DNA of 64,000 nt from Rhodospirillaceae bacterium UBA1479 (GCA_002325375.1 DCRZ01000006.1:374016-438015); one strand, 5' to 3'; positions 1-8,938 are shown, numbered from the stretch's first letter. Numbers and translations are program-made. Notes: generated by a model from the sequence alone, not told the origin.

Positions 1-635
1 TCGTGCCACACGGCATTCAGGGTCCGGCCCGTGGTCATGTCGATGCCGGCGCCGATCGCACCCTGGTGCAAATTGGCCTTGCCCGACGATTGTTCGGTCG
101 GCAGGCGGGTCATGGCCATCACCGGCACGCCGTGGAACACGATGATGCGGATGTCCGGTACGCCCTGAAAGGCGATGTGCTTGAACAATGGATCGAAACG
201 GATTCGGTATTCGATCAGCGCCTTGTCCGGCTGCCCGCCCAGGGAAAAGGTTCCGGCCAGGATATTGTTGATGTGAAACCGCATTTCGTCCGCCGACATG
301 ACGGTGCCGTTGGCCAAGCGGAACCCGGTGCCGTCGCGGCCCACGACCACGAGAATCCCGTCACCGCCGCTGCCTTCGGCCGGCTTGACCACGAAATCCT
401 CATGATCCCGGACGATGGCGTCGAAGGTGCGGACTTCGTGCGGATATTCGATGACGCCGAACAGGGGCGGCACGGCGATGCCGGCGGACTCGGCCAGGCG
501 CTTGGATTTCAGCTTGTCGTCGACCAGGGGGAAATACCTGCGCTGATTGTGGACCAACTGGTACTCCGCATTGCGCCAGTTGAGGCCGAGCACGCCGTTG
601 GCGCGAAGGCGCCGGTAAAGGTCGACAATCTCCAT
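1..635 (-). CDS. alpha-L-glutamate ligase-like ATP-grasp protein (C-terminus off the window)
   Basis: About 211 residues are visible, starting MEIVDLYRRLRANGVLG at an ATG ending at 635; the gene runs off the left edge. The reading resembles RimK-related ATP-grasp ligases: a VVKPAEGSGGDGI nucleotide-binding stretch, then LIEYRI, PDIRIIVF and a KANLHQGAIGAGI segment near the metal site. Such enzymes join an amino acid to a carboxyl group using ATP; the substrate of this branch is not known to me. The start lies one base after the stop of the 7TM gene, which itself overlaps the protease gene, so the three genes form one transcription unit. In other proteobacteria the same three families co-occur, which supports the call. 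Confidence 0.85.
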   Translation of the reverse strand, partial: MEIVDLYRRLRANGVLGLNWRNAEYQLVHNQRRYFPLVDDKLKSKRLAESAGIAVPPLFGVIEYPHEVRTFDAIVRDHEDFVVKPAEGSGGDGILVVVGRDGTGFRLANGTVMSADEMRFHINNILAGTFSLGGQPDKALIEYRIRFDPLFKHIAFQGVPDIRIIVFHGVPVMAMTRLPTEQSSGKANLHQGAIGAGIDMTTGRTLNAVWH

Positions 636-636
636 C

Positions 637-2166
637 CTAGGGCTGCCCGCCCGCGAGCGGCCTGAAACGGTAGAGCTCCGTCAGCCGGTAGCCGGAATAG
701 CGGCCCAGCAGCAGCACCGCCGCCAGCACCACCAGCAGCAGTTCCGGGAACTGGAAGAACAGGTGTTCGACCAGGGGATGGCTCATCAACAGGTAGCAGA
801 CCGTGGCCACAATCAGACTGCCGATCCCTTGTTGCACGGCGTCGCGCGGGCCGCGTTCGTCCCAGATCACGGACATGCGCTCCACCGTCATGGTCAGGAT
901 GACCATGGGGAACAGGGCGACGGACAAGCCGCCGGCAAGACCCAACTGGGCGCTGGCGACGCTGAGCACGGCCATGGCCCCGACCACCACGATCAGCACG
1001 GCCGCCAGGCGCGGCACGACAAGCAGGCGCAGGTTTTCCATCCACAGGCGGATCGCAAGCCCGATAGTGACGATCACGGTGAACAACACGATGCCCCACA
1101 GAAGCTGCGTTTCGCGGAACGCCAGGGCGATCAGCACGGGCATGAAGGTGCCGAAGCTTTTCAGCCCGATCACGTTGCGCAGGACGACCAGCAGCAACAC
1201 GCCCAACGGCACCACCAGCAGAACCCGGTAAACCTGCTGAACCTCCAGCGGCAGGGTGGCTAGGGCGGTGGTCAGCAGGTTTTTTGCCTGGGTGCTGCTT
1301 TGGGACAGGCTGTCGACGATTGTCTGATCCGCCGCACGTTCCACGGTGATGCGCACCTTAGGCGAGGTGCCACCGTCGACCTGCGTCAGCTTGGTCGTCC
1401 CCCGCCACCAGGGGAACCAGTTCGCCGGCACCTGGGGGGCTGCTGGATCGGTCGTCATGCGGTGCCAGGCGCCGGCCTCGGCAATTTCCAGCCAATGGAC
1501 CGTGTGCACCGGTTTCTGGCCTTCGACAAGCGCGATTCCGTGCACGGACCGGGCATGGATGCCGCCTATTCGGAGCACTCCCGCCGCCACCGTGGCGATG
1601 CGCTCGGCACTTGTCCCATTGCCCAGCAGGGTGCGGGCGGCGTCATCAGGGTCCGGGCCCGCCAGTTTCTTGATCAAGTTTTCGGCGATGTCGGTGGCCG
1701 TCCCACCATCGTCGCGGCTTTGATCCAAAAGTACCCGCGCGGCCTCGAGCCGCACGTCCTTCCAAGGCGGCGGCGGGACCGGCGCCGGTTCGGCCAAGGG
1801 CAGGGCGGAAGACGGCTCGGCCCGGTGAATTAGAAACCGGAAATAGACCGTTTGCGAGCCCTGGGCCTGACGGCGGGTGAGGGTCGCCATGCGCCCGTCG
1901 GGGGTCAATTCGGTGTTCAGCGCGTAGCCGCGTGAAACGAAGCTTTGATCCAGGATCGTATAGGCTCGGGTATTGCGGGGGATGAACAGGCGGACGGCGG
2001 CCGGCCCGCCGGACCCCTGGAACGTGACCCGGGTTTCGACCGCCCAGTTGTCGGGGGCGTCGCCGGGGGTCAGGGGGAAATCCAGGGCCAGAACTTTGTA
2101 GGCGAACAGTCCGAGACCCACCGCGGCGAACATCGCGGACAGAAGATAGACCGTGCGGTTTCTCAT
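637..2166 (-). CDS. inactive transglutaminase fused to 7 transmembrane helices (UUP1-type membrane protein)
   Basis: A 509-residue protein starting MRNRTVYLLSAMFAAVGLG. It has one N-terminal membrane anchor, a periplasmic region of about 300 residues with a transglutaminase-like fold (ALVEGQKPVHTVHWLEI, then WHRMTTDP), and from about residue 330 a block of seven hydrophobic segments ending LYRFRPLAGGQP. This matches the family of inactive transglutaminases fused to a 7TM domain. The ATG overlaps the TGA of the upstream protease gene by four bases (ATGA), so translation is probably coupled. An in-frame extension to 2325 exists but is out-of-frame shadow of the protease gene. It probably works with the ligase-like and protease proteins at the envelope; the role is unknown. 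Confidence 0.85.
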   Translation of the reverse strand: MRNRTVYLLSAMFAAVGLGLFAYKVLALDFPLTPGDAPDNWAVETRVTFQGSGGPAAVRLFIPRNTRAYTILDQSFVSRGYALNTELTPDGRMATLTRRQAQGSQTVYFRFLIHRAEPSSALPLAEPAPVPPPPWKDVRLEAARVLLDQSRDDGGTATDIAENLIKKLAGPDPDDAARTLLGNGTSAERIATVAAGVLRIGGIHARSVHGIALVEGQKPVHTVHWLEIAEAGAWHRMTTDPAAPQVPANWFPWWRGTTKLTQVDGGTSPKVRITVERAADQTIVDSLSQSSTQAKNLLTTALATLPLEVQQVYRVLLVVPLGVLLLVVLRNVIGLKSFGTFMPVLIALAFRETQLLWGIVLFTVIVTIGLAIRLWMENLRLLVVPRLAAVLIVVVGAMAVLSVASAQLGLAGGLSVALFPMVILTMTVERMSVIWDERGPRDAVQQGIGSLIVATVCYLLMSHPLVEHLFFQFPELLLVVLAAVLLLGRYSGYRLTELYRFRPLAGGQP

Positions 2167-2669
2167 TTTGCGGCCTCGCCGCAGGTGGGGCGGGTCAGGT
2201 CCGATTGCGAGACGTCGACCACATAGGCGCCGTTGAGGAAGCTCGCTCCCAGCAGCATGCGGTAGGTCAGCCTGGGCCGCTCGGACAGGTTGACCTCGAC
2301 CTCGCGGGCGACGGCGCCGACGCAAAGCGTCATCAAGACCACGGGGCGGTTCTGCGTGCTGCCGGCGCGGTGGATCTCGGCCATGCGGTGCAGCGGCCGT
2401 TCCAGGGTCCGGCGGCCGCCGTTGTCGAGCCGCAGGGTGAAGCGGATCCAGGACGCGCCGTCGCGCTCGAAGGTTTCCCAGTCCCGGGTGTCGACGGATG
2501 AATTCTCGGCACCGGTATCGACCTTGGCGCGGATGTCGATGGCTTCGGGCTGAATGCGGACGGTTTCGATCAGGCCCACGGGCGCCCGCGTACCGTCCGC
2601 CCGGGCGGACGGCTGAACCAACGTCAGCGCCGCCAAGGCCGTGCCAATCACGAGATGCCGCAAAGCCAT
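2163..2669 (-). CDS. retropepsin-like aspartic protease (ATP-dependent zinc protease family)
   Basis: A 168-residue protein with an N-terminal signal peptide (MALRHLVIGTALAALTLVQPSARA, cleavage near residue 24). The mature part carries AKVDTGAENSSVDT, the DTGA active-site motif of single-domain retropepsin-like proteases, and later RMLLGASFLNGAYVVDVS, typical of the family annotated as putative ATP-dependent zinc protease (PF05618). The name zinc protease is historical; the motif predicts an aspartic protease working as a dimer. It is the first gene of the cluster with the 7TM and ligase-like genes and probably acts in the periplasm on a product or partner of that system. Two cysteines in the mature part could form a disulfide. 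Confidence 0.85.
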   Translation of the reverse strand: MALRHLVIGTALAALTLVQPSARADGTRAPVGLIETVRIQPEAIDIRAKVDTGAENSSVDTRDWETFERDGASWIRFTLRLDNGGRRTLERPLHRMAEIHRAGSTQNRPVVLMTLCVGAVAREVEVNLSERPRLTYRMLLGASFLNGAYVVDVSQSDLTRPTCGEAAK

Positions 2670-2727
2670 CCGTCCCTCCCAGACCGGTCTATTTCATTGT
2701 TCCCGAATTTGCCCCCGGCGGCAAACC

Positions 2728-3342
2728 CTAGACGTCGTCGAGCATCCGGGTCAGGTCGTCGACGGTTTCGGCCTCGATCACCCGCCGCGCCGTGTCGTAA
2801 TCGAACCCGGCGCGGGCCAGGGTCGCCAGGTCCTTGTCGCGCCGTTCCGCCCGCTTGTCCGGGGCGGTGTAGGGGCCCAGCCGGCGGCGGCGGGCCAGGG
2901 CGGCGGCGGCGGCCAGATCGGGCTTAGGTGTATCCTCGGTCGCGGCGGCAAGGGCCTTGTCGATGTCGTCCGCACCCACGCCCTTCTGCATCAGTTTGAA
3001 CCGCACCCCCTTCATCGGCGTGCCCCGGCGCAACATGTCGCCGGCCCGGGCTTCGGCATAGGCGGCGTCGTCCAGCAGGCCCGCCCGCTGGTAGCGCTGG
3101 ATCAGGTCTTCGACCCAGGCGGCGCCTTCTTCCGGATCGGTGCCGTGATGACGGGCGGATTTATCGACCCGGCGCATCAGCACCCGGCGCAGGTTTTCCG
3201 AAGACGTAGCGAAGCGGGCAAGGTAATGGAGGGCCGCGTTGGCAAGATGGCTCTGCGTCGCCTTCTTGGGCCCCCGGGGCTTGCGCCTGGCGCCCTTGGC
3301 GGGCGCCGGATCGTCGGAACCGATTGGACTCTCCATGGTCAT
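2728..3342 (-). CDS. recX: RecX-family regulatory protein
   Basis: A 204-residue protein: a basic, disordered first 30 residues, then the helical RecX repeats beginning HLANAALHYLARFATSSENLRRVLMRRV, followed by EDLIQRYQRAGLLDDAAYAEARA and RRGTPMKGVRFKLMQKGV. RecX binds RecA filaments and dampens recombinase activity. The early part, with the LRRVL and three-helix pattern, is the diagnostic portion. Two ATGs (3342 and 3336) are equally possible starts. It is divergent from the ABC permease gene with a gap of about 18 bases, so the two promoters must lie inside neighbouring coding sequence or overlap. recA itself is not in the window. No SOS box of the alphaproteobacterial GTTC-N7-GTTC kind was seen upstream. 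Confidence 0.85.
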   Translation of the reverse strand: MTMESPIGSDDPAPAKGARRKPRGPKKATQSHLANAALHYLARFATSSENLRRVLMRRVDKSARHHGTDPEEGAAWVEDLIQRYQRAGLLDDAAYAEARAGDMLRRGTPMKGVRFKLMQKGVGADDIDKALAAATEDTPKPDLAAAAALARRRRLGPYTAPDKRAERRDKDLATLARAGFDYDTARRVIEAETVDDLTRMLDDV

Positions 3343-3359
3343 ATCTTATAAGGAGCGCG

Positions 3360-4199
3360 ATGATGCGTGACCAGACACCCCTTTCCGCCCTGCCCGACAT
3401 GCCGTCCACGTCCGGCGACCTGCCCGCCATGGGCGCGGTCAACTGGATCGGGCTGAAGACGCTTTACATGCGCGAGGTGCGGCGCTTCATCAAGGTCTAT
3501 ACCCAGACCCTGGTCGCCCCCCTGGTGACGACCATGCTGTTTCTCGCCGTGTTCGCCCTGGCGCTGGGCGGCGATCACCGGGTCGTCGCCGGCATGCCGT
3601 TCATGACCTTCCTGGCCCCCGGCCTGATCATGATGGCGATCGCCCAGAACGCCTTCGCCAATACGTCGAGTTCCCTGATGATCGGCAAGATCCAGGGCAA
3701 CATCGTCGACAGCCTAATGGCGCCCCTGAACGCCCATGAACTGACGTTCGGCTTCGCCATCGGCGGCATGACGCGGGGCGTCGCCGTCGCCGTCGTCGTT
3801 GGCGTGGCCATGGCGCTGACCGTGGACCTGGGCCTGCACGATCCGTTCTTCATCGTCTATCACGCGGTCATGGGGGCCTTGATGCTGTCGCTGCTGGGCC
3901 TGGCCGGCGGCATCTGGGCCGACAAATTCGACCATATCGCGGCGGTCACCAACTTCGTGATCACGCCGCTGTCGTTCCTGTCGGGAACCTTTTATTCGAT
4001 CGAACGCCTGCCCCAGGGCGTCCAGATCGCGGCCCATTTCAATCCCTTCTTCTACATGATCGACGGTTTCCGCTACGGCTTCATCGGCCATGCCGACGGC
4101 AACCTGTGGATCGGCGTCGCGGTCATGGCGGTGATCAACGCGGGCCTGTGGTGGCTCTGCACCTGGATGTTCCGCACGGGCTACAAGCTGAAGGCCTGA
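3360..4199 (+). CDS. ABC-2 type transporter permease
   Basis: A roughly 279-residue inner-membrane protein with six hydrophobic segments, starting at about residue 45 (TLVAPLVTTMLFLAVFALALGG). The motif FVITPLSFLSGTFYSIERLP followed by FNPFFYMIDGFRYGF is the ABC-2 signature found in NodJ/DrrB-like export permeases and in YadH-type proteins. Start choice: an AGGAG at 3351-3355 lies four bases before the ATG at 3360 and seven before a second ATG at 3363, so the longer frame from 3324 is unlikely. No ATPase gene lies next to it in this window; its partner must be elsewhere or beyond the recX side. Substrate unknown. Confidence 0.85.
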   Translation: MMRDQTPLSALPDMPSTSGDLPAMGAVNWIGLKTLYMREVRRFIKVYTQTLVAPLVTTMLFLAVFALALGGDHRVVAGMPFMTFLAPGLIMMAIAQNAFANTSSSLMIGKIQGNIVDSLMAPLNAHELTFGFAIGGMTRGVAVAVVVGVAMALTVDLGLHDPFFIVYHAVMGALMLSLLGLAGGIWADKFDHIAAVTNFVITPLSFLSGTFYSIERLPQGVQIAAHFNPFFYMIDGFRYGFIGHADGNLWIGVAVMAVINAGLWWLCTWMFRTGYKLKA

Positions 4200-4300
4200 G
4201 GCCCGTGCGCAAGCCGTCGCCGAACGGTCATTTTGTCGCCGTTGACAAGGGGCCATGAGATACTGATACTCGGCGGCTTTCCTGGTAAGGAAGATGGTTG

Positions 4301-4327
4301 AAGCTCCTGGAAAACGGGGGCTTTTTT
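4301..4327 (+). terminator. Rho-independent terminator after the ABC-2 permease
   Basis: A nine-pair stem with two G-T wobbles (arms 4301-4309 and 4315-4323, loop GAAAA) runs into TTTT. It lies about 100 bases after the permease stop and 34 bases before argD, so argD needs its own promoter downstream or allows read-through. Confidence 0.6.
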
Positions 4328-4360
4328 CCGTTTTGACACGTTGAGCCAAAGGAGAGCGAA

Positions 4361-5557
4361 ATGATCAGCGCCGTCATGCCGACCTACGCACGGACCGCTT
4401 TCGCCCTGGTCAGGGGTGAAGGCATGTATGTCTGGGCGGACGACGGCCGACGATTCCTCGACATGGGGTCGGGGATCGCTGTCAATTCGCTCGGCCATTG
4501 CCATCCGAAACTGGTCGCCGCCCTGACCGAACAGGCGAACACCCTGTGGCATGTCTCGAACCTGTACCGCATCGCCGGGCAGGAACGGGTCGCCGGTCTT
4601 CTGGTCGCCAATTCCTTCGCCGATACGGTGTTCTTCAACAATTCGGGCGCCGAGGCGGTGGAAGCATCCATCAAGATGGCGCGCCGCTATCATCATGGGG
4701 CAGGGCATCCGGAACGCTATCGCATCATCAGCTGCGACGGCTCGTTCCACGGGCGGTCCCTGACCGACTTGGCCGCCGGGTCCAACGAAAAGCACCGCGA
4801 GGGCTTCGGCCCCATGCCCGAAGGCTTCGACCACGTGCCGTTCGACAACCTGAACGCCATGCGCGCCGCGATCACCGACCAGACGGCGGCGATCCTGGTC
4901 GAGCCGGTGCAGGGCGAGGGCGGCATCAAGGCGCCGTCGCCGGGCTTCCTCAAGGGCGTGCGCGAGATGTGCGACGAGTTCGGCATCCTGATGGTGCTGG
5001 ACGAGGTGCAGACCGGCAACGGCCGCACGGGCAAGCTGTTCGCCCATGAATGGGCCGGCGTGACCCCGGACATCCTGGCCACGGCCAAGGGCCTCGGCGG
5101 CGGGTTCCCCGTCGGCGCCGTGCTGGCGACCGAGGCGGCGGCCAAGGCCATGACGGCGGGCAGTCACGGGTCGACCTTCGGCGGCACGCCGCTCGCCATG
5201 TCGGCGGTCGGCGCCATGCTGGACGTGGTTCTGGCGCCCGGATTCCTCGCCAATGTCGACAAGATGGCGCGCGTGCTGTGGGATAAACTCGGCGCCGTCG
5301 TCGCCAAGCATCCGACGGTGCTGACCGACGTGCGCGGCCAGGGCCTGATGGTCGGCATGCGTTGCGCCGTGGAAAACAGCATCCTGGTCGGCAAGATGAT
5401 CGACAACGGCGTGCTGACCGTGCCGGCGGGCGATAACGTCGTGCGCATGTTGCCACCGATGATCCTCGAGGAAAGCCACATCGACGAAGCCGTCGCCGCC
5501 CTCGACAAAAGCTGCGCCGAAATCGCGGCGGACATGGCCAAGGAGAAGACGGGATGA
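4361..5557 (+). CDS. argD: acetylornithine aminotransferase
   Basis: A 398-residue class-III PLP aminotransferase. The opening YARTAFALVRGEGMYVWADDGRRFLDMGSGIAVNSLGH is typical of ArgD. The NNSGAEAVEASIKMAR segment binds the cofactor phosphate, VLDEVQTGNGRTGKLFAHE carries the PLP-contacting Asp, and ILATAKGLGGGFPVGA contains the Schiff-base Lys (about residue 247). It converts N-acetylglutamate semialdehyde to N-acetylornithine. AAGGAG lies upstream of the ATG at 4361. The stop overlaps the argF start (ATGA at 5554-5557), so the pair is translationally coupled and makes citrulline from acetylated precursors together with enzymes elsewhere. Confidence 0.95.
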   Translation: MISAVMPTYARTAFALVRGEGMYVWADDGRRFLDMGSGIAVNSLGHCHPKLVAALTEQANTLWHVSNLYRIAGQERVAGLLVANSFADTVFFNNSGAEAVEASIKMARRYHHGAGHPERYRIISCDGSFHGRSLTDLAAGSNEKHREGFGPMPEGFDHVPFDNLNAMRAAITDQTAAILVEPVQGEGGIKAPSPGFLKGVREMCDEFGILMVLDEVQTGNGRTGKLFAHEWAGVTPDILATAKGLGGGFPVGAVLATEAAAKAMTAGSHGSTFGGTPLAMSAVGAMLDVVLAPGFLANVDKMARVLWDKLGAVVAKHPTVLTDVRGQGLMVGMRCAVENSILVGKMIDNGVLTVPAGDNVVRMLPPMILEESHIDEAVAALDKSCAEIAADMAKEKTG

Positions 5558-6471
5558 GCGCGCTTCGCCATTTCCTCGACCTCGACCGCGCCGACGCGGG
5601 CACCCTGCGCCGGATTCTCGACCGCGCGGCCGCGATGAAGAAGAACGGGGCGGCCGCTTCGGCGCCCCCGTCCCTGGCCGGAAAAACGCTGGTCATGATC
5701 TTCGAAAAACCGTCGACCCGCACCCGCGTGTCGTTCGAGGTCGCGATCCAGCAGCTGGGCGGCCGGGCCGTCGTGCTGTCGGGCAACGAATCGCAGCTTG
5801 GCCGGGGCGAGACCGTGGCCGACACGGCGCGCGTGCTGTCGCGTTATTGCGACGTCATCATGATCCGCACGGACGATCCGCAGAAACTGCACGATCTGGC
5901 CGAATACGCCACCGTGCCGGTGATCAACGGCCTGACCGACGCCTCCCACCCCTGCCAGATCATGGCCGACATCATGACCTATGAAGAACACCGCGGTGGC
6001 ATCAAGGGCCGTACCGTGGCCTGGGCCGGCGACGGCAACAACGTCGCGGCGTCGTGGATTCACGGGGCCGCGCGGTTCGGCTACCAGCTGCGCCTGGCCT
6101 GTCCCGAGGCGCTGTCGCCCAATCCCGAGCTGGTGTCCTGGGCGGCGGACGAAGGTGCGGACGTGCAGGTGACCGAAGACGCCGAAGCGGCGGTGGCCGG
6201 GGCGGATTTGGTTGTTACCGACACCTGGGTGTCCATGGGCGACGCCGACGCGGGTCCGCGCCACAACCTGCTGACCCCTTACCGCGTGGATGACCGTCTG
6301 ATGGCTCAGGCCGCGCCCGATGCCCTGTTCATGCATTGCCTGCCCGCGCACCGTGGCGAGGAAGTCACCGAATCCGTGATCGACGGGCCCCAGTCTGTGA
6401 TCTGGGACGAGGCCGAAAACCGCCTGCATGCGCAGAAGGGTATTCTGGCTTGGTGTTTGGGCGACGTCTGA
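5554..6471 (+). CDS. argF: ornithine carbamoyltransferase
   Basis: A 305-residue cytosolic enzyme that forms citrulline from ornithine and carbamoyl phosphate. It shows the carbamoyl-phosphate site EKPSTRTRVSFE (about residues 51-62), the HPCQ motif (about residue 132), and the ornithine-binding C-terminal motif MHCLPAHRGEEV (about residue 270), all diagnostic. The ATG overlaps the argD stop by four bases. Length is normal for the anabolic enzyme. The GNAT gene follows after 35 bases, so transcription may continue through to hslO. Confidence 0.96.
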   Translation: MSALRHFLDLDRADAGTLRRILDRAAAMKKNGAAASAPPSLAGKTLVMIFEKPSTRTRVSFEVAIQQLGGRAVVLSGNESQLGRGETVADTARVLSRYCDVIMIRTDDPQKLHDLAEYATVPVINGLTDASHPCQIMADIMTYEEHRGGIKGRTVAWAGDGNNVAASWIHGAARFGYQLRLACPEALSPNPELVSWAADEGADVQVTEDAEAAVAGADLVVTDTWVSMGDADAGPRHNLLTPYRVDDRLMAQAAPDALFMHCLPAHRGEEVTESVIDGPQSVIWDEAENRLHAQKGILAWCLGDV

Positions 6472-6506
6472 TCGGGCCTTCCGAATGATGGTGAAGGACG
6501 CCCCTC

Positions 6507-7328
6507 ATGTTTGACGAAGAGGGCATCCGCGACCTGGAGCGCCGGGCCGCCGAATGCTGGCCGCCGTTCAGCCAGGGCATTCTGGAAGGCTGGCAACTGC
6601 GCTTTTCCGAAGGGGTGTCGCGGCGTGCCAATTCCGTTCTGGCGCTCGAGGAAACGGGGTCGAGCGCGCTTGATCTACGCATCGACGCGGCGGAAAAATT
6701 CTATCGCCAACGCGGCCTGCCCTGTCGGTTCCAGATTTCCGGTGCGGTCGCGCCGCATGGTCTGGACGCGGAGTTGGAACGCCGTGGCTACGTGATCGAG
6801 GCGCGTACCCTCGTCATGACCGCCGATGCCGCGTCCGTGGTGAAAAACCTGGCCGACCGACAGGCGCTCCGCTTTCGCGCGCGTCTGTTTTCCGGCCCCA
6901 CTGGGGCGTGGTTTCAGGTCTATGGCGGCGGCCTGGCGCAGGGCCGCGAACGCGGCCTGCGCTGTCGTCTGGCCGAGGGCCTTCCGGCGCCGCGGGCCTA
7001 TGCGGTGGTGGACGACGGGACCGAGCCCGCCGCCGTGGGCGCCGCCGTTATTCGCGATGACTGGGCATTGATCCTGTGCATGGCGACACGGGACGGGTAC
7101 CGTCGCCGGGGACATGCCGCGCGGGTGTTGGCCGCCCTCGCCGCCTGGGCTGCTGATACGGACCGCGCCCGCCGCCTGTTCCTGCAGGTGGAATCGGACA
7201 ATCGTCCCGCCATGGCGCTTTATCACTTGGCGGGCTTCCAAGCCGCGCATACCTATTACTATCGGACACAGACACAAGCCGCTCCAAACGATGCCCTCCC
7301 AGATACCGCCGACCGAGACAATGCCTGA
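6507..7328 (+). CDS. GNAT-family N-acetyltransferase
   Basis: A 273-residue protein. The C-terminal third is a GNAT fold: AVGAAVIRDDWALILCMATRDGYRRRGHAARVLAAL contains the acetyl-CoA pyrophosphate loop (RRRGHA, matching Q/RxxGxA), and LFLQVESDNRPAMALYHLAGF is the usual end of the domain. The N-terminal half (EGWQLRFSEGVSRRANSV) is typical of a GNAT subfamily often placed between argF and hslO in alphaproteobacteria. The acetyl acceptor is unknown. Its stop overlaps the start region of hslO by about eight bases, suggesting coupling. Confidence 0.8.
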   Translation: MFDEEGIRDLERRAAECWPPFSQGILEGWQLRFSEGVSRRANSVLALEETGSSALDLRIDAAEKFYRQRGLPCRFQISGAVAPHGLDAELERRGYVIEARTLVMTADAASVVKNLADRQALRFRARLFSGPTGAWFQVYGGGLAQGRERGLRCRLAEGLPAPRAYAVVDDGTEPAAVGAAVIRDDWALILCMATRDGYRRRGHAARVLAALAAWAADTDRARRLFLQVESDNRPAMALYHLAGFQAAHTYYYRTQTQAAPNDALPDTADRDNA

Positions 7329-8226
7329 CATGACCCTTTCCCTCGACGACGTTGTTCAGCCGTTTCACGTGGACGCGCTGGGCGTCAACGGGCGCGTCGT
7401 GCGCCTGGGTCCGATACTCGACCAATTGGTCGGACCGCACGGCTATCCGCCGGTGGTCGCCGACCTGCTGTCGCAGGTCGTGGTGCTGGCGGCGACGCTG
7501 TCCAGCGTGCTCAAGTTCGACGGCGTGTTCACCCTGCAGGTCCAGGGTGACGGTCCGGTCGGCCTGGTCATGGCGGACGTGACGTCGGCCGGAGGGGTGC
7601 GCAGCTACGCCCGTTTTGACGCGGACCGTCTCGCGGCGGTTGATGCCGCCGGCGCTCAGGGGGCGCCGGTTCCGGCGCTGCTCGGTTCCGGCTATCTCGC
7701 CTTCACGGTTGACCAGGGGCCGGACACGGACCGTTATCAGGGTATCACTGAATTGGTGGGGGCGACCCTGGCCGACTGCGCCCATGATTATTTTCGCCAG
7801 TCCGAACAACTGGAAACCGCGATCCTTCTGGCGTCCGATGCCGATCCTCTGGCCGCCGGGGCGATCATGGTGCAGCGCCTGCCAGACAAGCACGGCGCCG
7901 ACAAGGACGAGACCGAGGAAGCCTGGCGCCGGGCGGTGATCCTGATGAGCAGCCTGTCGTCCGGCGAATTGCTCGACCCGGCGGTGGCCACGGACCGGCT
8001 GCTCTACCGTCTTTACCATCAGGACGGTGTGCGGGTGACCGAGGGCCGGCCCGTGAAACAGACCTGCCGCTGTTCCCGGGACAAGGTCGAAATGACCCTG
8101 CGTTCCTTTCCGCGGGCGGAAATCGAGGACATGGCCGACGACGGTACGGTCACGGTAACCTGTGAATTCTGCCGCACGGACTATGTTTTCGGCCCGGACC
8201 AGATCGAGGCCCTTTACCAGGATTGA
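7321..8226 (+). CDS. hslO: Hsp33 redox-regulated chaperone
   Basis: About 301 residues from the ATG at 7321 (a second ATG at 7330 is also possible). Hsp33 is a cytosolic holdase activated by oxidation. The zinc-binding cysteines are visible at the C-terminus: TCRCSRDKVE (CxC) and, some 30 residues on, VTCEFCRTDY (CxxC). The N-terminal domain begins VVQPFHVDALGVNGRVVRLG, as in alphaproteobacterial Hsp33, with VQGDGPVGLVMADVT in the core. An ORF reaching back to 7114 is a frame extension over the GNAT gene and is not used. Confidence 0.93.
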   Translation: MPDMTLSLDDVVQPFHVDALGVNGRVVRLGPILDQLVGPHGYPPVVADLLSQVVVLAATLSSVLKFDGVFTLQVQGDGPVGLVMADVTSAGGVRSYARFDADRLAAVDAAGAQGAPVPALLGSGYLAFTVDQGPDTDRYQGITELVGATLADCAHDYFRQSEQLETAILLASDADPLAAGAIMVQRLPDKHGADKDETEEAWRRAVILMSSLSSGELLDPAVATDRLLYRLYHQDGVRVTEGRPVKQTCRCSRDKVEMTLRSFPRAEIEDMADDGTVTVTCEFCRTDYVFGPDQIEALYQD

Positions 8227-8249
8227 CGCCGCCGTTCGTCCCGGCGGCG
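8227..8249 (+). terminator. GC hairpin after hslO, without a T-tract
   Basis: A perfect eight-pair stem (8227-8234 with 8242-8249, loop TTCGTCC) begins right after the hslO stop. There is no run of T, so it is a weak or Rho-assisted terminator, or an mRNA 3' stabiliser. Confidence 0.35.
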
Positions 8250-8341
8250 CGGATAATTCGGCCCATGCCTTGATCCTGACACAGGGCATCCCCAGTATGA
8301 GGGGTGCCGGGGAAACCATTGGAGCGAGGAAACGACAACCG

Positions 8342-8938
8342 ATGACCTTGACCAGATCACTGACCGCCGCCCTTGTCGCCGGCCTGCTGGCGCTGGGCGC
8401 CTGCACCACGCCGGATCCCAGCGTCAATCTGCCGGAAATCACCTTCCAGCACGCGCCGTCCCTGAATCTTGCCGTCGACCGGGTCGAAATCGTCGACGTC
8501 CACAAGGCACCGCTTGCGCCGCCCAACGTGGAACACAAGATGCAGACGCCGCCGGCCAAGGCGATGGCGATCTGGGGCCGCGATCGGCTCAAGGCCGTGG
8601 GCGCCGCCGCCGGCACGGTCGCACGCCTGACCATCGAACGGGCGGAGGTCGTGGAAACCAAGCTGCCGCGCACCCAAGGCATCAAGGGGGCCTTCACGAC
8701 GGACCAGGACGCCCGCTACGACCTGGAAATGTCGGCCATGATCGAGGTGTTCGACCCCGAGGGCCGGCGCGTCGGCCATGCGGCGGCGCGCGCCACCCGC
8801 AACCAGACCGTGCCCGAGGATGTGACCCTGAACGATCTGAACAAGATGTGGTTCGCGATGATGGAAGCGGCGCTGAAGGACTTCGACCACGAAATGGAAA
8901 CCAACATGCGCCGGTTCCTCGGCAACTGGATGCGCTGA
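8342..8938 (+). CDS. predicted lipoprotein of unknown function
   Basis: A 198-residue protein. The N-terminus MTLTRSLTAALVAGLLALGAC is a lipoprotein signal with lipobox LGAC; the lipidated cysteine is residue 21. The mature part has mixed charge, no clear enzymatic motif and no further membrane segment. It contains ITFQHAPSLNLAVDRVEIVD and a C-terminal helix-rich region (LNDLNKMWFAMMEAALKDFDHEMETNMRRFLGNWM). It is probably anchored in the outer or inner membrane facing the periplasm. The 115-base gap from hslO and its own GAGGA upstream suggest separate expression. Function not recognised. Confidence 0.75.
   Translation: MTLTRSLTAALVAGLLALGACTTPDPSVNLPEITFQHAPSLNLAVDRVEIVDVHKAPLAPPNVEHKMQTPPAKAMAIWGRDRLKAVGAAAGTVARLTIERAEVVETKLPRTQGIKGAFTTDQDARYDLEMSAMIEVFDPEGRRVGHAAARATRNQTVPEDVTLNDLNKMWFAMMEAALKDFDHEMETNMRRFLGNWMR

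Noticed and set aside
4181..5479. 432-residue minus-strand ORF opposite argD
   Set aside because: His/Gly/Arg-rich composition and no domain; argD on the plus strand is certain.
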